A stretch of DNA of 64,000 bases, from positions 124,001-188,000 of the forward strand of contig NZ_BRVM01000005.1 in NCBI RefSeq assembly GCF_026011715.1, in the 5' to 3' direction. The DNA comes from Cytobacillus sp. NCCP-133 (lineage in GTDB: Bacteria; Bacillota; Bacilli; Bacillales; Cytobacillaceae). Made by a program: the position numbers and the translations under genes. The notes under the pieces were generated by a model that ran no database searches, had not been told where the DNA came from, and saw nothing but the letters and a program-made list of their open reading frames with translations. This document shows positions 17,420 to 27,125 of the stretch, piece by piece (the first letter of the stretch is position 1; every line of letters starts with the position of its first letter).

Positions 17420-18394
17420 ATTATTAAAGAACGAAAAATTCCCCTTGTAATCTTAAAATTAGAAGCACTTCTTCGCAGATTACCGCCAACACATTCGAAA
17501 GTTCCACTGATAAAAGAGGAACTTGGAAAAAGAAAGGCGGGATTTAAAGGGGAAGTTTCATTGGATTTTCCACTTGACCTCATTCATAAGAAAAAATATT
17601 TTATATTGCATGATTTAAGGTTGCCTAGTGGTCCGCATTATTTACAAATTGACACACTTCTCCTTTCCGAAAAGTTTATACTTATTCTCGAGGTAAAGAA
17701 TATAAGCGGCATTTTATATTTTGATACAATTTATAAACAGCTTTTTCGAGTAAAAGATGGGGAGGAAACAGTTTTTCCATGTCCATTGATGCAAATTGAA
17801 AGACATGAAATGCTATTTAAAGAATGGGTTTTGAATAATGGGTTCCCTACTGTGCCTGTTTATTCAATGGTAATTATCAGTAACCCTCATACTGGCATCA
17901 AAACCATTCCCTCAAATATTCGCCTCAATAACAAAATTGTCCATAAAAATAATCTTCCTTCCAAAATAGATAGTATTGAAGAATACTTGAATCAAAATTC
18001 ACTCCCTGAAAAGTTTCTTAAAAAAATGATCCGTATGCTGAAAAAGCAGAATAGTGAGGCTGATCCGGATATTCTAAAAAGATTCCAAATAGAGGAAAGA
18101 GAAATATTAAGAGGAATTCACTGCCCGGACTGCAACTATTTACCGTTAAAAAGGTTAAAAAGAACATGGCATTGCCCTGAATGCAGAAAGAATAGCCATA
18201 ATGCTCATATTCAAGCTTTGAGTGATTTTTATCTGCTTATTGGAGATTCAATTACAAATAAAAGATTTAGAGAATTCCTTCTGCTTGCTTCTCCAATCAC
18301 AGCTACTAGATTAATAAAATCCCTAAACTTCCCCCATTCAGGAGCAAATAAGAGTCGAAAATATACTATAGTATTTCAGGATAGCGATAAATAA
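17420..18394 (+). CDS. NERD-domain protein with zinc ribbon
   Basis: The frame carries a nuclease-related domain (about 45-160): KAGFKGE, then DTLLLSEKFILILEVKNISG, the D..L/EVK pattern of restriction-like folds, and VYSMVIISN. A C-terminal zinc ribbon CPDC..CPEC follows (about 235-255). The conserved first NERD motif lies upstream of the only common start codons near 17561, so translation must begin earlier. The frame opens at ATT 17420 after AGGGAG, where relatives have Met-Ile-Ile-Lys. Either a rare ATT start is used or the ATG is damaged. The TTG at 17561 would cut the domain. DNA/RNA processing is inferred from the fold. Confidence 0.65.
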   Translation: MIKERKIPLVILKLEALLRRLPPTHSKVPLIKEELGKRKAGFKGEVSLDFPLDLIHKKKYFILHDLRLPSGPHYLQIDTLLLSEKFILILEVKNISGILYFDTIYKQLFRVKDGEETVFPCPLMQIERHEMLFKEWVLNNGFPTVPVYSMVIISNPHTGIKTIPSNIRLNNKIVHKNNLPSKIDSIEEYLNQNSLPEKFLKKMIRMLKKQNSEADPDILKRFQIEEREILRGIHCPDCNYLPLKRLKRTWHCPECRKNSHNAHIQALSDFYLLIGDSITNKRFREFLLLASPITATRLIKSLNFPHSGANKSRKYTIVFQDSDK

Positions 18395-18486
18395 ATGATT
18401 ATCCTGCAACCCCAAAAAGAAAAAGAGGTATTCACCTAAAAATGTCGAAACATTTAGATAGTTAAAATGGATAAGGAGGATGGATC

Positions 18487-19647
18487 ATGCGTAATGAAGA
18501 GATGCTGCTAATTCCAGGACCGACACCGGTTGTGGATTCGATTTATGATGCGATGGCACAGGAGACGAGGGGGCATACGGATCCGAGGTTTGCTGCAATT
18601 TATAAGAGTGCGATAGAAAAGACTCGGGAAATGCTTAAAACGGATGGCGAGGTGTTTGTGATCTCCGGCTCGGGAACAATTGCGATGGAAATGGCACTTG
18701 TCAATACGGTTGCTGCAGGGGAGAAGCTTTTAATTATCAGCCAGGGATTCTTTGGGGACCGTTTCATTCATTTAGCAAAAGCTTTTGGAATTGAGGCAGA
18801 AGTGATTCAGTCTGAGTGGGGGAAGCAGGCAGATCCTGCTTTGGTCGAGGAAAAGCTTGCAGGTGAAACTTTTAAGGCAGTGACGATAACGCATGCGGAT
18901 ACATCGACAGGAGTTGCTGCTGATTTGGATGCACTCGTGCCTATAATAAAAAAGCATGGGGCCCTTGTTATTTTGGATGGAGTCTGTGCAACTGCGGCAA
19001 TGGAAGAGGACATGAGCAAGTCTTATGGAGACGGAAAGATTGATATCGTTTTGACGGGTTCACAGAAAGCCATTGGGGTCCCTCCAGGTTTGGCTATTGT
19101 TGCCTTTAACCAGACTGCCCTTGCTGCTCGGAACCAAATTGAAAGAGTGCCTGCCTATTATTGTGATATTTACAATTGGCTCCCAATTATGCATGATCCT
19201 CAAAAATACTTTGCCACTCCGCCTGTCAATCTTATTTATGGATTTGATGAGGGAATGAGATTGGTGCTTGAGGAGGGAATGGAGAATCGCTATCAGCGCC
19301 ATGCAGCATACGGGAAAGCAGTACGTGCAGCGCTTGCCGTTTACGGGATGAAAGCACTAGCGGAAGAAAATGCTGCAGCTGACACTCTTAGCTGCATTCT
19401 ATATCCAGAAGGAATGAACGACGCTGAATTCCGGAAAGCTTTAGCGGAAAAAGGAGTAATTGTTGCAGGAGCACTTGCCCACCTGGCTGGGAAAGCATTC
19501 CGGGTAGGACATATGGGGAATATAAATGAAGAGATGCTAGAAAACGCGATTGTTAAGATTGGTGAAGCAGTACAGGAACTCGGTTTTGAGGCTGATCTTG
19601 AACAGGCAGTTAGACGTTTTAGAGAGCTTGCTTTGCCTGTTGCTTAG
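18487..19647 (+). CDS. Class V aminotransferase (alanine/serine-glyoxylate type)
   Basis: The 386-residue PLP enzyme begins LIPGPTPV and has ETRGHTDPRF near 27-36, a cofactor-binding Asp in VILDGVCATAA (about 165) and the PLP lysine in GSQKAIGVP (about 193). These mark the alanine-glyoxylate / serine-pyruvate / ureidoglycine aminotransferase group. No purine-degradation gene is adjacent, so the amino donor is unclear. A strong AAGGAGGATGG precedes ATG 18487. It is apparently monocistronic. Confidence 0.85.
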   Translation: MRNEEMLLIPGPTPVVDSIYDAMAQETRGHTDPRFAAIYKSAIEKTREMLKTDGEVFVISGSGTIAMEMALVNTVAAGEKLLIISQGFFGDRFIHLAKAFGIEAEVIQSEWGKQADPALVEEKLAGETFKAVTITHADTSTGVAADLDALVPIIKKHGALVILDGVCATAAMEEDMSKSYGDGKIDIVLTGSQKAIGVPPGLAIVAFNQTALAARNQIERVPAYYCDIYNWLPIMHDPQKYFATPPVNLIYGFDEGMRLVLEEGMENRYQRHAAYGKAVRAALAVYGMKALAEENAAADTLSCILYPEGMNDAEFRKALAEKGVIVAGALAHLAGKAFRVGHMGNINEEMLENAIVKIGEAVQELGFEADLEQAVRRFRELALPVA

Positions 19648-19696
19648 GAAAGAGATAGATGTCTGAACAAGCATTGGCCCATTCTGAAGTAAAAGT

Positions 19697-20112
19697 ATGG
19701 AAAAGTTGAAGCTTGTAGGATTTCGGGTTCTTTGCCCGCCTGAACAGTATTTAAAAGAAATATCGAAAGCAATCTCTTTACTATCTCTTCGCTTCGGAGA
19801 AATTAAGAACAAGGTAGGTGCTTTTTTTGCAGAGGACAAGCCGATAGAAGAAGAGGGTTATTGGATTTGTGTTGAAGTGAAGGAAATAGAGGATGTCTTA
19901 ACGGGGATGACATCTTTGGAAATCCCTGCACAAAATATGCAGCCTATAGGCATAAGGGGTCAGATCATGAAGTCCTTAATTCAAAAGGAATCTATGCAAT
20001 TGACTATGGGAAACAAGAAAGCACATGCACTTTTGAATTGATAAATAAAGAAACGATGGCTGCATCCTGTATTCTTCTATCCGCAAATAAATCGGGAATA
20101 TCCATCAAGTGA
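19697..20112 (+). pseudogene. GyrI-like (effector-binding) domain protein, frameshifted
   Basis: The first 95 codons encode KLKLVGFRVLCPP, GAFFAED and GYWICVEVKEIED..GMTSLEIPAQ, the usual order of the Bacillus GyrI-like small-molecule-binding proteins. The expected YRHKGSDHEVLNS then appears in another frame and runs to TGA 20112 with a shortened C-terminus. One base is missing or extra near 19945. The annotated-length frame would end at 20041 with an unrelated tail. It is probably non-functional, or a sequencing indel. Confidence 0.6.
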
Positions 20113-20180
20113 AAATTTCTATCCGCATACATTTTAGTGCTGTCCTCACTTAAAGGCTGTTTTTGCTTCCTTAATGGAAA

Positions 20181-20209
20181 AACACCCTCTGCCTGAGAGG
20201 GTGTCTAAT
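20181..20209 (-). terminator. Terminator of small minus-strand gene
   Basis: ACACCCTCT-gcctg-AGAGGGTGT; on the minus strand the stem is followed by TTTTT. Confidence 0.75.
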
Positions 20210-20216
20210 CTTTCAA

Positions 20217-20357
20217 TTATAAATCCGACTTCGGATTGGTATTAAATGTGCCGTTTTTGTTTTCTTTTTCATGTCCGCGTACCTGGTCGCCACCATTCCC
20301 TTTTTCATGGACTTTTTTCCCGCCGAGCTTCACATTTGGATATTCTTGTTCTGCCAT
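20217..20357 (-). CDS. Small hydrophilic protein (46 aa)
   Basis: The frame begins MAEQEYPNVKLGGKKVHEK and is rich in Gly, Asn and Lys without hydrophobic segments. A perfect GGAGGTG lies six bases before ATG 20357 and a terminator follows the stop, so it is very likely a real gene. Composition and size resemble small spore-associated or stress proteins of Bacillaceae, but I do not recognise the family. Confidence 0.65.
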   Translation of the reverse strand: MAEQEYPNVKLGGKKVHEKGNGGDQVRGHEKENKNGTFNTNPKSDL

Positions 20358-20425
20358 GGTTTTCACCTCCATGATATTTAAATTATCCAGATTGGAAGAA
20401 AATATATAAATTTTGGGGTTAATGT

Positions 20426-20989
20426 ATGGAAATCACTTTGATCAGACATGGCCGGTCCTCCCATATTAATGACAGCCCCATGACTTTTCCTGATTTTAAC
20501 GAATGGGTTAAGAAGTATGACAGCTATGGAATTTTAGAAAATGAGACGTTCCCTTCTGGATCAGCTGAAATAGTGAGATCAGCATCTATGTTGATCACAA
20601 GTGATTTGCAGCGGTCGATTGAATCAGCAAGGCTCTTGAATCCTGCTGCAAAAATTAAAGCAGAACTTCTCTTTAGAGAAGCGGAATTGCCATCAACAGG
20701 AATTGGGCCAAAAAGCTTGAAATTAAAACCAAAGTATTGGGCTGTTTTATTAAGAGTATTGTGGTTCCTAGGATATGGGAAGGGCTGTGAATCATACCCG
20801 GAAGCAAATGCCAGGGCAAAAGAAGCAGCATTAAAATTAATATCTTATGCTAAAGAGCATCAATCAGCAATCCTGGTTGGACATGGAATCTTCAATCAAA
20901 TGATTGCTAAGGAACTTCAAAAGATGGGCTGGAAAGGCCAACACAGGACTAATTCAAAACATTGGCATGAAACAACATATAAAATTTGA
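20426..20989 (+). CDS. Histidine phosphatase family protein
   Basis: The 187-residue protein begins MEITLIRHGRSS, the phosphohistidine RHG motif. A second catalytic site, VGHGIFNQM, is near 151, and SDLQRSIESA is near 53, as in phosphoglycerate-mutase-like phosphatases. The acid residue falls in LLFREAELP. The substrate is unknown. A GGGG-containing weak ribosome site precedes ATG 20426. Confidence 0.85.
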   Translation: MEITLIRHGRSSHINDSPMTFPDFNEWVKKYDSYGILENETFPSGSAEIVRSASMLITSDLQRSIESARLLNPAAKIKAELLFREAELPSTGIGPKSLKLKPKYWAVLLRVLWFLGYGKGCESYPEANARAKEAALKLISYAKEHQSAILVGHGIFNQMIAKELQKMGWKGQHRTNSKHWHETTYKI

Positions 20990-21340
20990 TAGGGGGATTG
21001 TGAAATGGATCAAAAACTTCTGTCAGTAAGGTTCAAAATTTTCGCATTAGAAGAGTGTCGGAGGTTAATCCCATAAGAGCGTTGGGCAAGCAGAGGGGTA
21101 TGTTCCATATATATAACAACATTCGGAATCGTATAATTATTTAAAAGGGAAAGAGCATAAAAAGCATGTTGGGCAGCAGAAGGGCACGGAAAATAGTTTA
21201 CTTGGGAGGCATAATTGCCTTTTGGAAATAATAAATTTCGGGCAGCTAAAATTTTGAATCTTGACAGCATCTGTTATACTTATCTAGGTAAGTATATATT
21301 GTTTTAACCTATTAACAGATATATCTTGCAAATATAAAGT
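20990..21340. other. Intergenic stretch without a recognised gene
   Basis: A 23-codon ORF (ATG 21004) follows a GGGGG ribosome-like site directly after the phosphatase and stops at a TAA. The rest shows short broken frames only. It may be a remnant of an operon partner; nothing is recognisable. Confidence 0.3.
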
Positions 21341-21359
21341 GATAGGTGGAAATAAAAAA

Positions 21360-22295
21360 ATGAGTCAAAAACCATACAGAGTTTTGCTGTATTATATGTA
21401 TGTTCCGATTGAGTCTCCAGAGGAATTCGCGAGTGAGCATAAAGCGTTCTGTAACGAGCTTGGCCTGAAGGGGCGTATACTTGTTGCGAATGAAGGGATC
21501 AACGGGACAGTCTCCGGGACAGTGGAACAGACCGAGCGTTATATGGAAGCAATGAAGCAGGATCGTCGTTTTACGGAGATGGTGTTCAAAATAGATGAGG
21601 CGGATGGCCATGCCTTCCCGAAAATGAAGGTTCGTGCCCGTCCGGAATTGGTAACTCTTCGTCTTGAAGATGATGTCAATCCGAACCAGATAACAGGCCA
21701 GTATCTTGAGCCCAAGGAATTTTATAAAAGGCTTCAGAGTGAAGATACAATTGTTTTGGATGCACGAAATGATTATGAATATGACCTTGGCCACTTTAGA
21801 GGGGCAATCAGACCAAATATTAAAAATTTCCGCGACCTGCCTGAATGGGTCCGTGAAAATAAAGAGCTTCTAGGCGATAAGAAGATTATTACTTACTGCA
21901 CAGGCGGAATCCGCTGTGAAAAATTCTCCGGCTGGCTTCTAAAAGAAGGCTTTACAGATGTTGCCCAGCTTCATGGCGGAATTGTCACCTATGGAAAAGA
22001 TCCTGAAGTGCAGGGAGATCTATGGGACGGCCAGCTGTACGTATTTGATGATCGTATAGGCGTTCCTATTAACCAGAAGGAGCATGTGGTCGTAGGGAAG
22101 GATCATTTTACTGGCGAACCATGTGAGCGCTATGTAAACTGTGCCAACCCTGCATGCAATAAAAAAATCCTTTGCTCTGAAGAAAACGAGCATAAATATA
22201 TGCGCAGCTGTTCAGATGAATGCCGCACCCATCCGAGCAACCGCTATATTGCAGAGCATGAGTTAGCAGAAGCGGAAGTTGAAGAACGACTCTAA
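21360..22295 (+). CDS. trhO: tRNA uridine(34) hydroxylase, rhodanese-related
   Basis: The 311-residue protein has an N-terminal alpha/beta domain ([10 protein letters not shown] near 43), a rhodanese domain (about 120-215) with the active-site loop [11 protein letters not shown] (Cys about 180), and a Cys-rich zinc-binding C-terminus ([21 protein letters not shown]). This is the TrhO/YceA/YbfQ family that hydroxylates U34 of some tRNAs. ATG 21360 follows AGGTGG; GTG 21339 overlaps that site and is less likely. It is monocistronic with a terminator. Confidence 0.93.
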   Translation: MSQKPYRVLLYYMYVPIESPEEFASEHKAFCNELGLKGRILVANEGINGTVSGTVEQTERYMEAMKQDRRFTEMVFKIDEADGHAFPKMKVRARPELVTLRLEDDVNPNQITGQYLEPKEFYKRLQSEDTIVLDARNDYEYDLGHFRGAIRPNIKNFRDLPEWVRENKELLGDKKIITYCTGGIRCEKFSGWLLKEGFTDVAQLHGGIVTYGKDPEVQGDLWDGQLYVFDDRIGVPINQKEHVVVGKDHFTGEPCERYVNCANPACNKKILCSEENEHKYMRSCSDECRTHPSNRYIAEHELAEAEVEERL

Positions 22296-22316
22296 AAAGT
22301 GAATGCATAATAAATG

Positions 22317-22352
22317 GAGCAGATTTTCCAAAAGAGAAATCTGCTCTTTTTG
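22317..22352 (+). terminator. Terminator of trhO
   Basis: GAGCAGATTT and AAATCTGCTC (10 bp) are followed by TTTTT. Confidence 0.85.
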
Positions 22353-22409
22353 ATGCTAATCTGCTATAATAAATTCAATATTTTGAATTTTACAAGCGGG
22401 GTGTGAAGC

Positions 22410-23030
22410 ATGGAGAATTTTCATATATTCTTAATTATGTCATTTTTATTAGTGATTCTGCCGGGACCTGATACAGGCATCTTAATACAGAACACTATTA
22501 CCTGCGGGAAAAAAAGCGGGATTAAGACCATGTTTGGTTCGGTGGCAGGATTGCTTGTTCATACGATGGCTGTTGTATTTGGCTTATCAGCGCTTATTGT
22601 AAAATCTGCCTACATCTTTTCAATCATTAAATATGCAGGCGCGGTGTATCTCATTTACTTAGGGATCGTTTCACTGAAATCACTCACATCGATACAGGTT
22701 CATTCGGAAGGGGCGAAAAAGCATAGGAAAAACAAATCCCAATTTCTGCAAGGATTTTTCACCTGTGTATCCAACCCAAAGGTTGCGGTGTTCTTTCTTA
22801 CGTTTTTCCCCCAATTTGTAAGTGCGAAAGGGAATCATTTTGTACAATTTTTAACAATGGGAATTATCTACAGCTTGATTACGATCGTTTGGTTTGTTTT
22901 CTATGTGTATCTTATTGACTTTTTCAGAAGCTGGCTGAAAAAGCCTGCAGTAAATAATGTGCTGCAAGGTGTTTCAGGTGTTGTATTAATGGGATTTGGG
23001 ATTAAACTGGCCCTGGAGAAACAGCCGTGA
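22410..23030 (+). CDS. LysE/RhtB family amino-acid exporter
   Basis: The 206-residue protein has six hydrophobic segments and the family signature LPGPDTGILIQN at about 18-29, then AYLIYLG-type helix III and SNPKVAVFFLTFFPQFV (about 120-136). It should export small amino acids or their derivatives by proton antiport. TATAAT occurs about 40 bases upstream. No local regulator gene is present. Confidence 0.88.
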   Translation: MENFHIFLIMSFLLVILPGPDTGILIQNTITCGKKSGIKTMFGSVAGLLVHTMAVVFGLSALIVKSAYIFSIIKYAGAVYLIYLGIVSLKSLTSIQVHSEGAKKHRKNKSQFLQGFFTCVSNPKVAVFFLTFFPQFVSAKGNHFVQFLTMGIIYSLITIVWFVFYVYLIDFFRSWLKKPAVNNVLQGVSGVVLMGFGIKLALEKQP

Positions 23031-23036
23031 GGAGAA

Positions 23037-23067
23037 GGACTGCTTTTAGTTAAGCAGTCCCTTCTTG
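23037..23067 (+). terminator. Terminator of LysE gene
   Basis: GGACTGCTT-ttagtt-AAGCAGTCC is followed by CTTCTT. Confidence 0.65.
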
Positions 23068-23195
23068 CTTTCCTGCCATGTCCTGCTTATTTTTTGAAAA
23101 TTGCCGTTCCTTGGCCATTTGCACCTGATAGAAGTGGGAAACCAAACTAGAATGTATGGCCATAAATAGGGTTGATATTTAGAAGATGGATCAGT

Positions 23196-23239
23196 ATGCT
23201 CTCGACAGTCTTCCCAAGCGTGGTATGAGAGCATTTTTT
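23196..23239 (+). terminator. Terminator-like hairpin in a gene-free stretch
   Basis: ATGCTCTC and GAGAGCATTTTTT flank about 23 bases. No gene is recognised between 23068 and 23195, so a short RNA could end here, but nothing else supports that. Confidence 0.4.
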
Positions 23240-23331
23240 AATCTCTTTCAATTTAATTTCCATATTGTTACCAAATAAGGAATAATAAAAGCCAGTCAAG
23301 AGACATTAACAAATAAAAAAGGATTTTACAT

Positions 23332-23799
23332 ATGATTGGACTGCTTCTTTCGATTGCCCTTTTTAATTTTGCTGCTTTCAAGTCAAACAAACTGCTGACC
23401 AAAAATCAAATTGTGCATATATGGACCTTTACGATTGCAGCTCAGCTTATATTTGACTGCATGATTGAATTTAAATACTGGGGCTATTGGTATTTCGAAA
23501 AAGAACCTAACTGGGGCGGACTGATAGCGCATATTTTTTTAGTGCCGCCGGTTAATATGATGTTTTTGAATTGGTATCCATTTAATTCAGATCTTATTAA
23601 AAAGGGAGCTTATATGGCCATTTGGGTTATGGCCATTGTGCTTTATGAAGTTTTAACTTTGCTTCCGGAACCTTGGGGATTCTTTCATTATGGCTGGTGG
23701 CGATTGTGGCATGCAGCACTTCTGGATCCGATTCTTTTATTAACTATACTTAAATATTATAAGTGGATTTATCGCCTGGAAAAACAGACTTGTATCTGA
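23332..23799 (+). CDS. CBO0543-like membrane protein
   Basis: The 155-residue protein has five predicted membrane helices and conserved aromatic motifs (EFKYWGYWYF, NWYPF, FHYGWWRLWHA). These match the Bacillaceae CBO0543 family of unknown function, often present in several copies. The gene stands alone. Confidence 0.75.
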   Translation: MIGLLLSIALFNFAAFKSNKLLTKNQIVHIWTFTIAAQLIFDCMIEFKYWGYWYFEKEPNWGGLIAHIFLVPPVNMMFLNWYPFNSDLIKKGAYMAIWVMAIVLYEVLTLLPEPWGFFHYGWWRLWHAALLDPILLLTILKYYKWIYRLEKQTCI

Positions 23800-23895
23800 A
23801 GACGTGGAGAGAGGCAAGGGTCTCTCTCCAAATAATGAATTTTCTCCCTTCCTTATGGTACAATTTTTATATCATTCCCTGGAAGGAGAAGGTGT

Positions 23896-26800
23896 GTGGA
23901 TATTAAGTTAACTCATAAAAGCATTAATGAATTATGCGGCTCGGTCTCCTTCAAAAGAGGGGACGCTTTTTTTCGGAATAATAAAGTAAGTATTCATGAA
24001 TATATGAAAGACCGCTGTGAAGCAACGGTCACTGCAGCGGAAGATTTTAATGTTACGGTTGAAAAGGGTTCAGGCAGGAGCTTTATAACTTCATGCACCT
24101 GTCCAAAGCTGGCATCCTTCGATAAAGAATGCCAGCATGTGGCGGCTGTGCTGCTGGCCATTTATGAAAGGCAGCAGCTGGGAGCAAGGGCCTCAGAAAA
24201 AAATGCCTCCCATTTACCGGAAGATATGCTTTCCAATGATTTATTTTCACTTTTCAGTGAGTCGCCTGTCCGATCAAGCGGACATCAGCTTCATTTTGAA
24301 AACAGGCAATTGCTTGATTCTGAATTCACTTGTCAGCCGGTGCATTTGGGCAAAGGGCAATATTTGTTCGCCTTAAAATTAAAATTTGGGAAAACGCCAG
24401 TGCTTGATATTCGTGATTTCCTTCTATCGGTGAAAGAGGGAAAGCCATGTTTACTATCTTTGACATTTACATATAATCAAAGTTTGCATTGTTTTTCGCC
24501 GGAATCGGATGCCGTCATTCAGCAGCTAATCCAGGTTGTACACGATGAATCCGTTTATCTGAATGCCTTGCTGGATGAATTTGATTATACTGCAAGCAAG
24601 CATATGGTGCTGATCCCGCCATCAACCTGGGAACGGTTAAAGCCCTATATCGCCCAGGCTAAAATCGTAAAGCTTGAGATAGGTGGAAAAACATTTGACA
24701 AGCTGCACTTTTCAGACGAAGGTCTGCCATTACGATTTGAATTAGTAGAAGCTGATGGGAAGTCTTTCTTGAAAATTAATGGGCTTGACCGAATGCTTGT
24801 CCTAAATTCATATACTTCGGTTGTGTATGCTGGAAAATTCATCACACTAAATAAGGAGGATTGTCAGCGGCTGTTCGACCTTACCCAAATGCTTGAAGCA
24901 TCAGGAAAAAATAGGATTCCGATTGCATCGGAACAAATGGAGCTGTTTTTGGAAAAAGTCGTACCTGGCCTTCGGAAATTAGGAGAAGTCCAAATCTCCG
25001 AGGAAATGTCCAAAAAATTTCTGAAAACTCCGCTTGCTGCCAAACTTTTTTTAGACCGTGTTCATAATCGCCTCCTTGCCGGACTGGAATTCCACTATGA
25101 AAATATTGTCATCAATCCTTTGGAAAGGCGGGAACCTCGTGGCGGTGCAAGGATTATAAGGGATGTGGCAAAGGAAGATGAAATTCTGGAGTTGATGGAG
25201 GAGAGTTCATTTGCGAAAACGGACGGTGGCTATTTTCTTCAAAATGAAGAGCTTGAATATGAGTTTCTTTATCATGCCATTCCAAAACTGCATAATCGTT
25301 TGCAAATCTATGCTACAACAGCTGTAAGAAATCGCATCTTTAAGGAAAACGCGAAGCCCCAGATTCGGATCCGAATGAAAAAGGAACGGACGAATTGGCT
25401 GGAGTTCAAGTTTGAAATGACCGGAATTGCTGATCAGGAAATACGGGATATCTTATTTGCCCTTGAGGAAAAACGGAAATATTACAGATTGCGAAATGGT
25501 TCGCTTCTATCCCTGGAAGCAAGGGAGTTTGAAGAAATTCAGCGTTTTCTTAATGCTGTTCCTAATCAGGCAGAGGATCTGGTAAGCGGATTGAATATCC
25601 CGATTGTCCAAGGACTCAAAATGATTGATCGTGTTGATGAACAGAAGATATTCTCACAAGAGGAGTCCTTCCGGTCGTTTTTAAAGTCTCTTAAAGATCC
25701 GGGCAGCCTGAAGGTGGAAGTGCCTGATTTTCTTGATTCAGTTCTGAGGGACTACCAAAAGCATGGCTACAGATGGATGAAGACACTGGCCCATTATGGC
25801 TTTGGCGGTATATTGGCAGATGACATGGGTCTTGGAAAGACGCTGCAAAGCATTGCGTTTATACAATCAGAGGTTCCGGAGATTCGGGAAAAAAAGCTTC
25901 CTGTTTTAATTGTGTGTCCATCTTCCTTAACGTATAACTGGTTGAGTGAACTGATCAAGTTTACACCTGAAATACAAGCCGTTGTTATGGATGGCAACCA
26001 GCGGGAAAGGGCAAAACTGCAGCGGGATATAACAGGGGTTGATGTGTTGATCACCTCATATCCGCTCCTGCTGAAAGATCAAAAATGGTATGAAATCCAG
26101 GAATTCCATAGCGTATTTTTTGACGAAGCCCAAGCGTTTAAAAACCCGGTAACCCAGACAGCAAGATCTGTAAAAAAGATACAGGCGAGCAACCGTTTTG
26201 CGCTGACTGGCACACCGGTTGAAAACTCACTGGAGGAACTTTGGTCAATATTCCATGTTGTTTTTCCCGAACTCTTTCAAGGTTTGAAGGATTACAGTCA
26301 TTTAACCAGAAAAACCATTGCTAGAAGAATACAGCCATTTCTATTGAGGAGACTGAAGGAGGATGTCCTTTCCGAACTTCCTGAAAAAATGGAGTCGATT
26401 GATTCTGCTGAGCTTCTCCCTGAGCAGAAAAAACTGTATGCTGCCTACTTGGCAAAGTTAAGGGAAGACACACTAAAGCACCTTAATAAGGATACAATCC
26501 GTAAAAATAGAATTAAAATACTTGCCGGGCTGACCAGACTGCGCCAAATTTGCTGTCATCCTGCTTTGTTTATAGAAGGGTATAATGGAAGTTCCGCCAA
26601 ATTTGAGCAGCTCAAAACCATTATAGAAGAATCAAGGCTATCAGGCAGAAGGGTGCTCATTTTTTCGCAGTTTACCAAAATGCTTGATCTGATAGGCAGA
26701 GAATTGGCTTTGGAAGGATTGCCATTTTTCTATCTTGATGGACAAACACCTTCTGGCGAACGGGTCGGGATTTGCCGGCGTTTTAATGAAGGAGAACGGA

Positions 26801-27105
26801 ATTTTTTCCTTATTTCGTTAAAAGCCGGGGGAACAGGTCTAAACCTGACAGGAGCCGACACTGTCATCTTATATGATCTTTGGTGGAATCCTGCTGTTGA
26901 GGAACAGGCAGCTGATCGGGCACATCGCATGGGCCAGAAAAAGGCTGTCCAAGTGATTAAGCTTTTGGCCCGTGGTACAATCGAAGAAAAAATGAATGAA
27001 TTGCAGGACAAAAAGAAAAACTTAATTGAAGAAATCATCGATTCGGATGACCGAACAGCAAAGGGTCTAACAGAAGAAGATATCCGTGAAATATTAATGA
27101 TTTAA
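23896..27105 (+). CDS. SWIM-SNF2 family helicase (YwqA-like with fused SWIM domain)
   Basis: The 1069-residue protein starts with a SWIM zinc finger (C67-x-C69...C79-x-H81). A bacterial SNF2-associated region follows (about 100-560), then the SNF2 ATPase core: DDMGLGKT (about 640), DEAQ (about 741) and LTGTPVENS (about 772). The helicase C-terminal lobe carries SLKAGGTGLNLT and QAADRAHRMGQ. It is an ATP-driven DNA translocase. In Bacillus subtilis the SWIM protein (YwqB) and the helicase (YwqA) are separate neighbours; here they are one chain. The start is GTG 23896, right after GGAAGGAGAAGG. Confidence 0.9.
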   Translation: MDIKLTHKSINELCGSVSFKRGDAFFRNNKVSIHEYMKDRCEATVTAAEDFNVTVEKGSGRSFITSCTCPKLASFDKECQHVAAVLLAIYERQQLGARASEKNASHLPEDMLSNDLFSLFSESPVRSSGHQLHFENRQLLDSEFTCQPVHLGKGQYLFALKLKFGKTPVLDIRDFLLSVKEGKPCLLSLTFTYNQSLHCFSPESDAVIQQLIQVVHDESVYLNALLDEFDYTASKHMVLIPPSTWERLKPYIAQAKIVKLEIGGKTFDKLHFSDEGLPLRFELVEADGKSFLKINGLDRMLVLNSYTSVVYAGKFITLNKEDCQRLFDLTQMLEASGKNRIPIASEQMELFLEKVVPGLRKLGEVQISEEMSKKFLKTPLAAKLFLDRVHNRLLAGLEFHYENIVINPLERREPRGGARIIRDVAKEDEILELMEESSFAKTDGGYFLQNEELEYEFLYHAIPKLHNRLQIYATTAVRNRIFKENAKPQIRIRMKKERTNWLEFKFEMTGIADQEIRDILFALEEKRKYYRLRNGSLLSLEAREFEEIQRFLNAVPNQAEDLVSGLNIPIVQGLKMIDRVDEQKIFSQEESFRSFLKSLKDPGSLKVEVPDFLDSVLRDYQKHGYRWMKTLAHYGFGGILADDMGLGKTLQSIAFIQSEVPEIREKKLPVLIVCPSSLTYNWLSELIKFTPEIQAVVMDGNQRERAKLQRDITGVDVLITSYPLLLKDQKWYEIQEFHSVFFDEAQAFKNPVTQTARSVKKIQASNRFALTGTPVENSLEELWSIFHVVFPELFQGLKDYSHLTRKTIARRIQPFLLRRLKEDVLSELPEKMESIDSAELLPEQKKLYAAYLAKLREDTLKHLNKDTIRKNRIKILAGLTRLRQICCHPALFIEGYNGSSAKFEQLKTIIEESRLSGRRVLIFSQFTKMLDLIGRELALEGLPFFYLDGQTPSGERVGICRRFNEGERNFFLISLKAGGTGLNLTGADTVILYDLWWNPAVEEQAADRAHRMGQKKAVQVIKLLARGTIEEKMNELQDKKKNLIEEIIDSDDRTAKGLTEEDIREILMI

Positions 27106-27125
27106 ATTTAAATAGGAGAATAACA

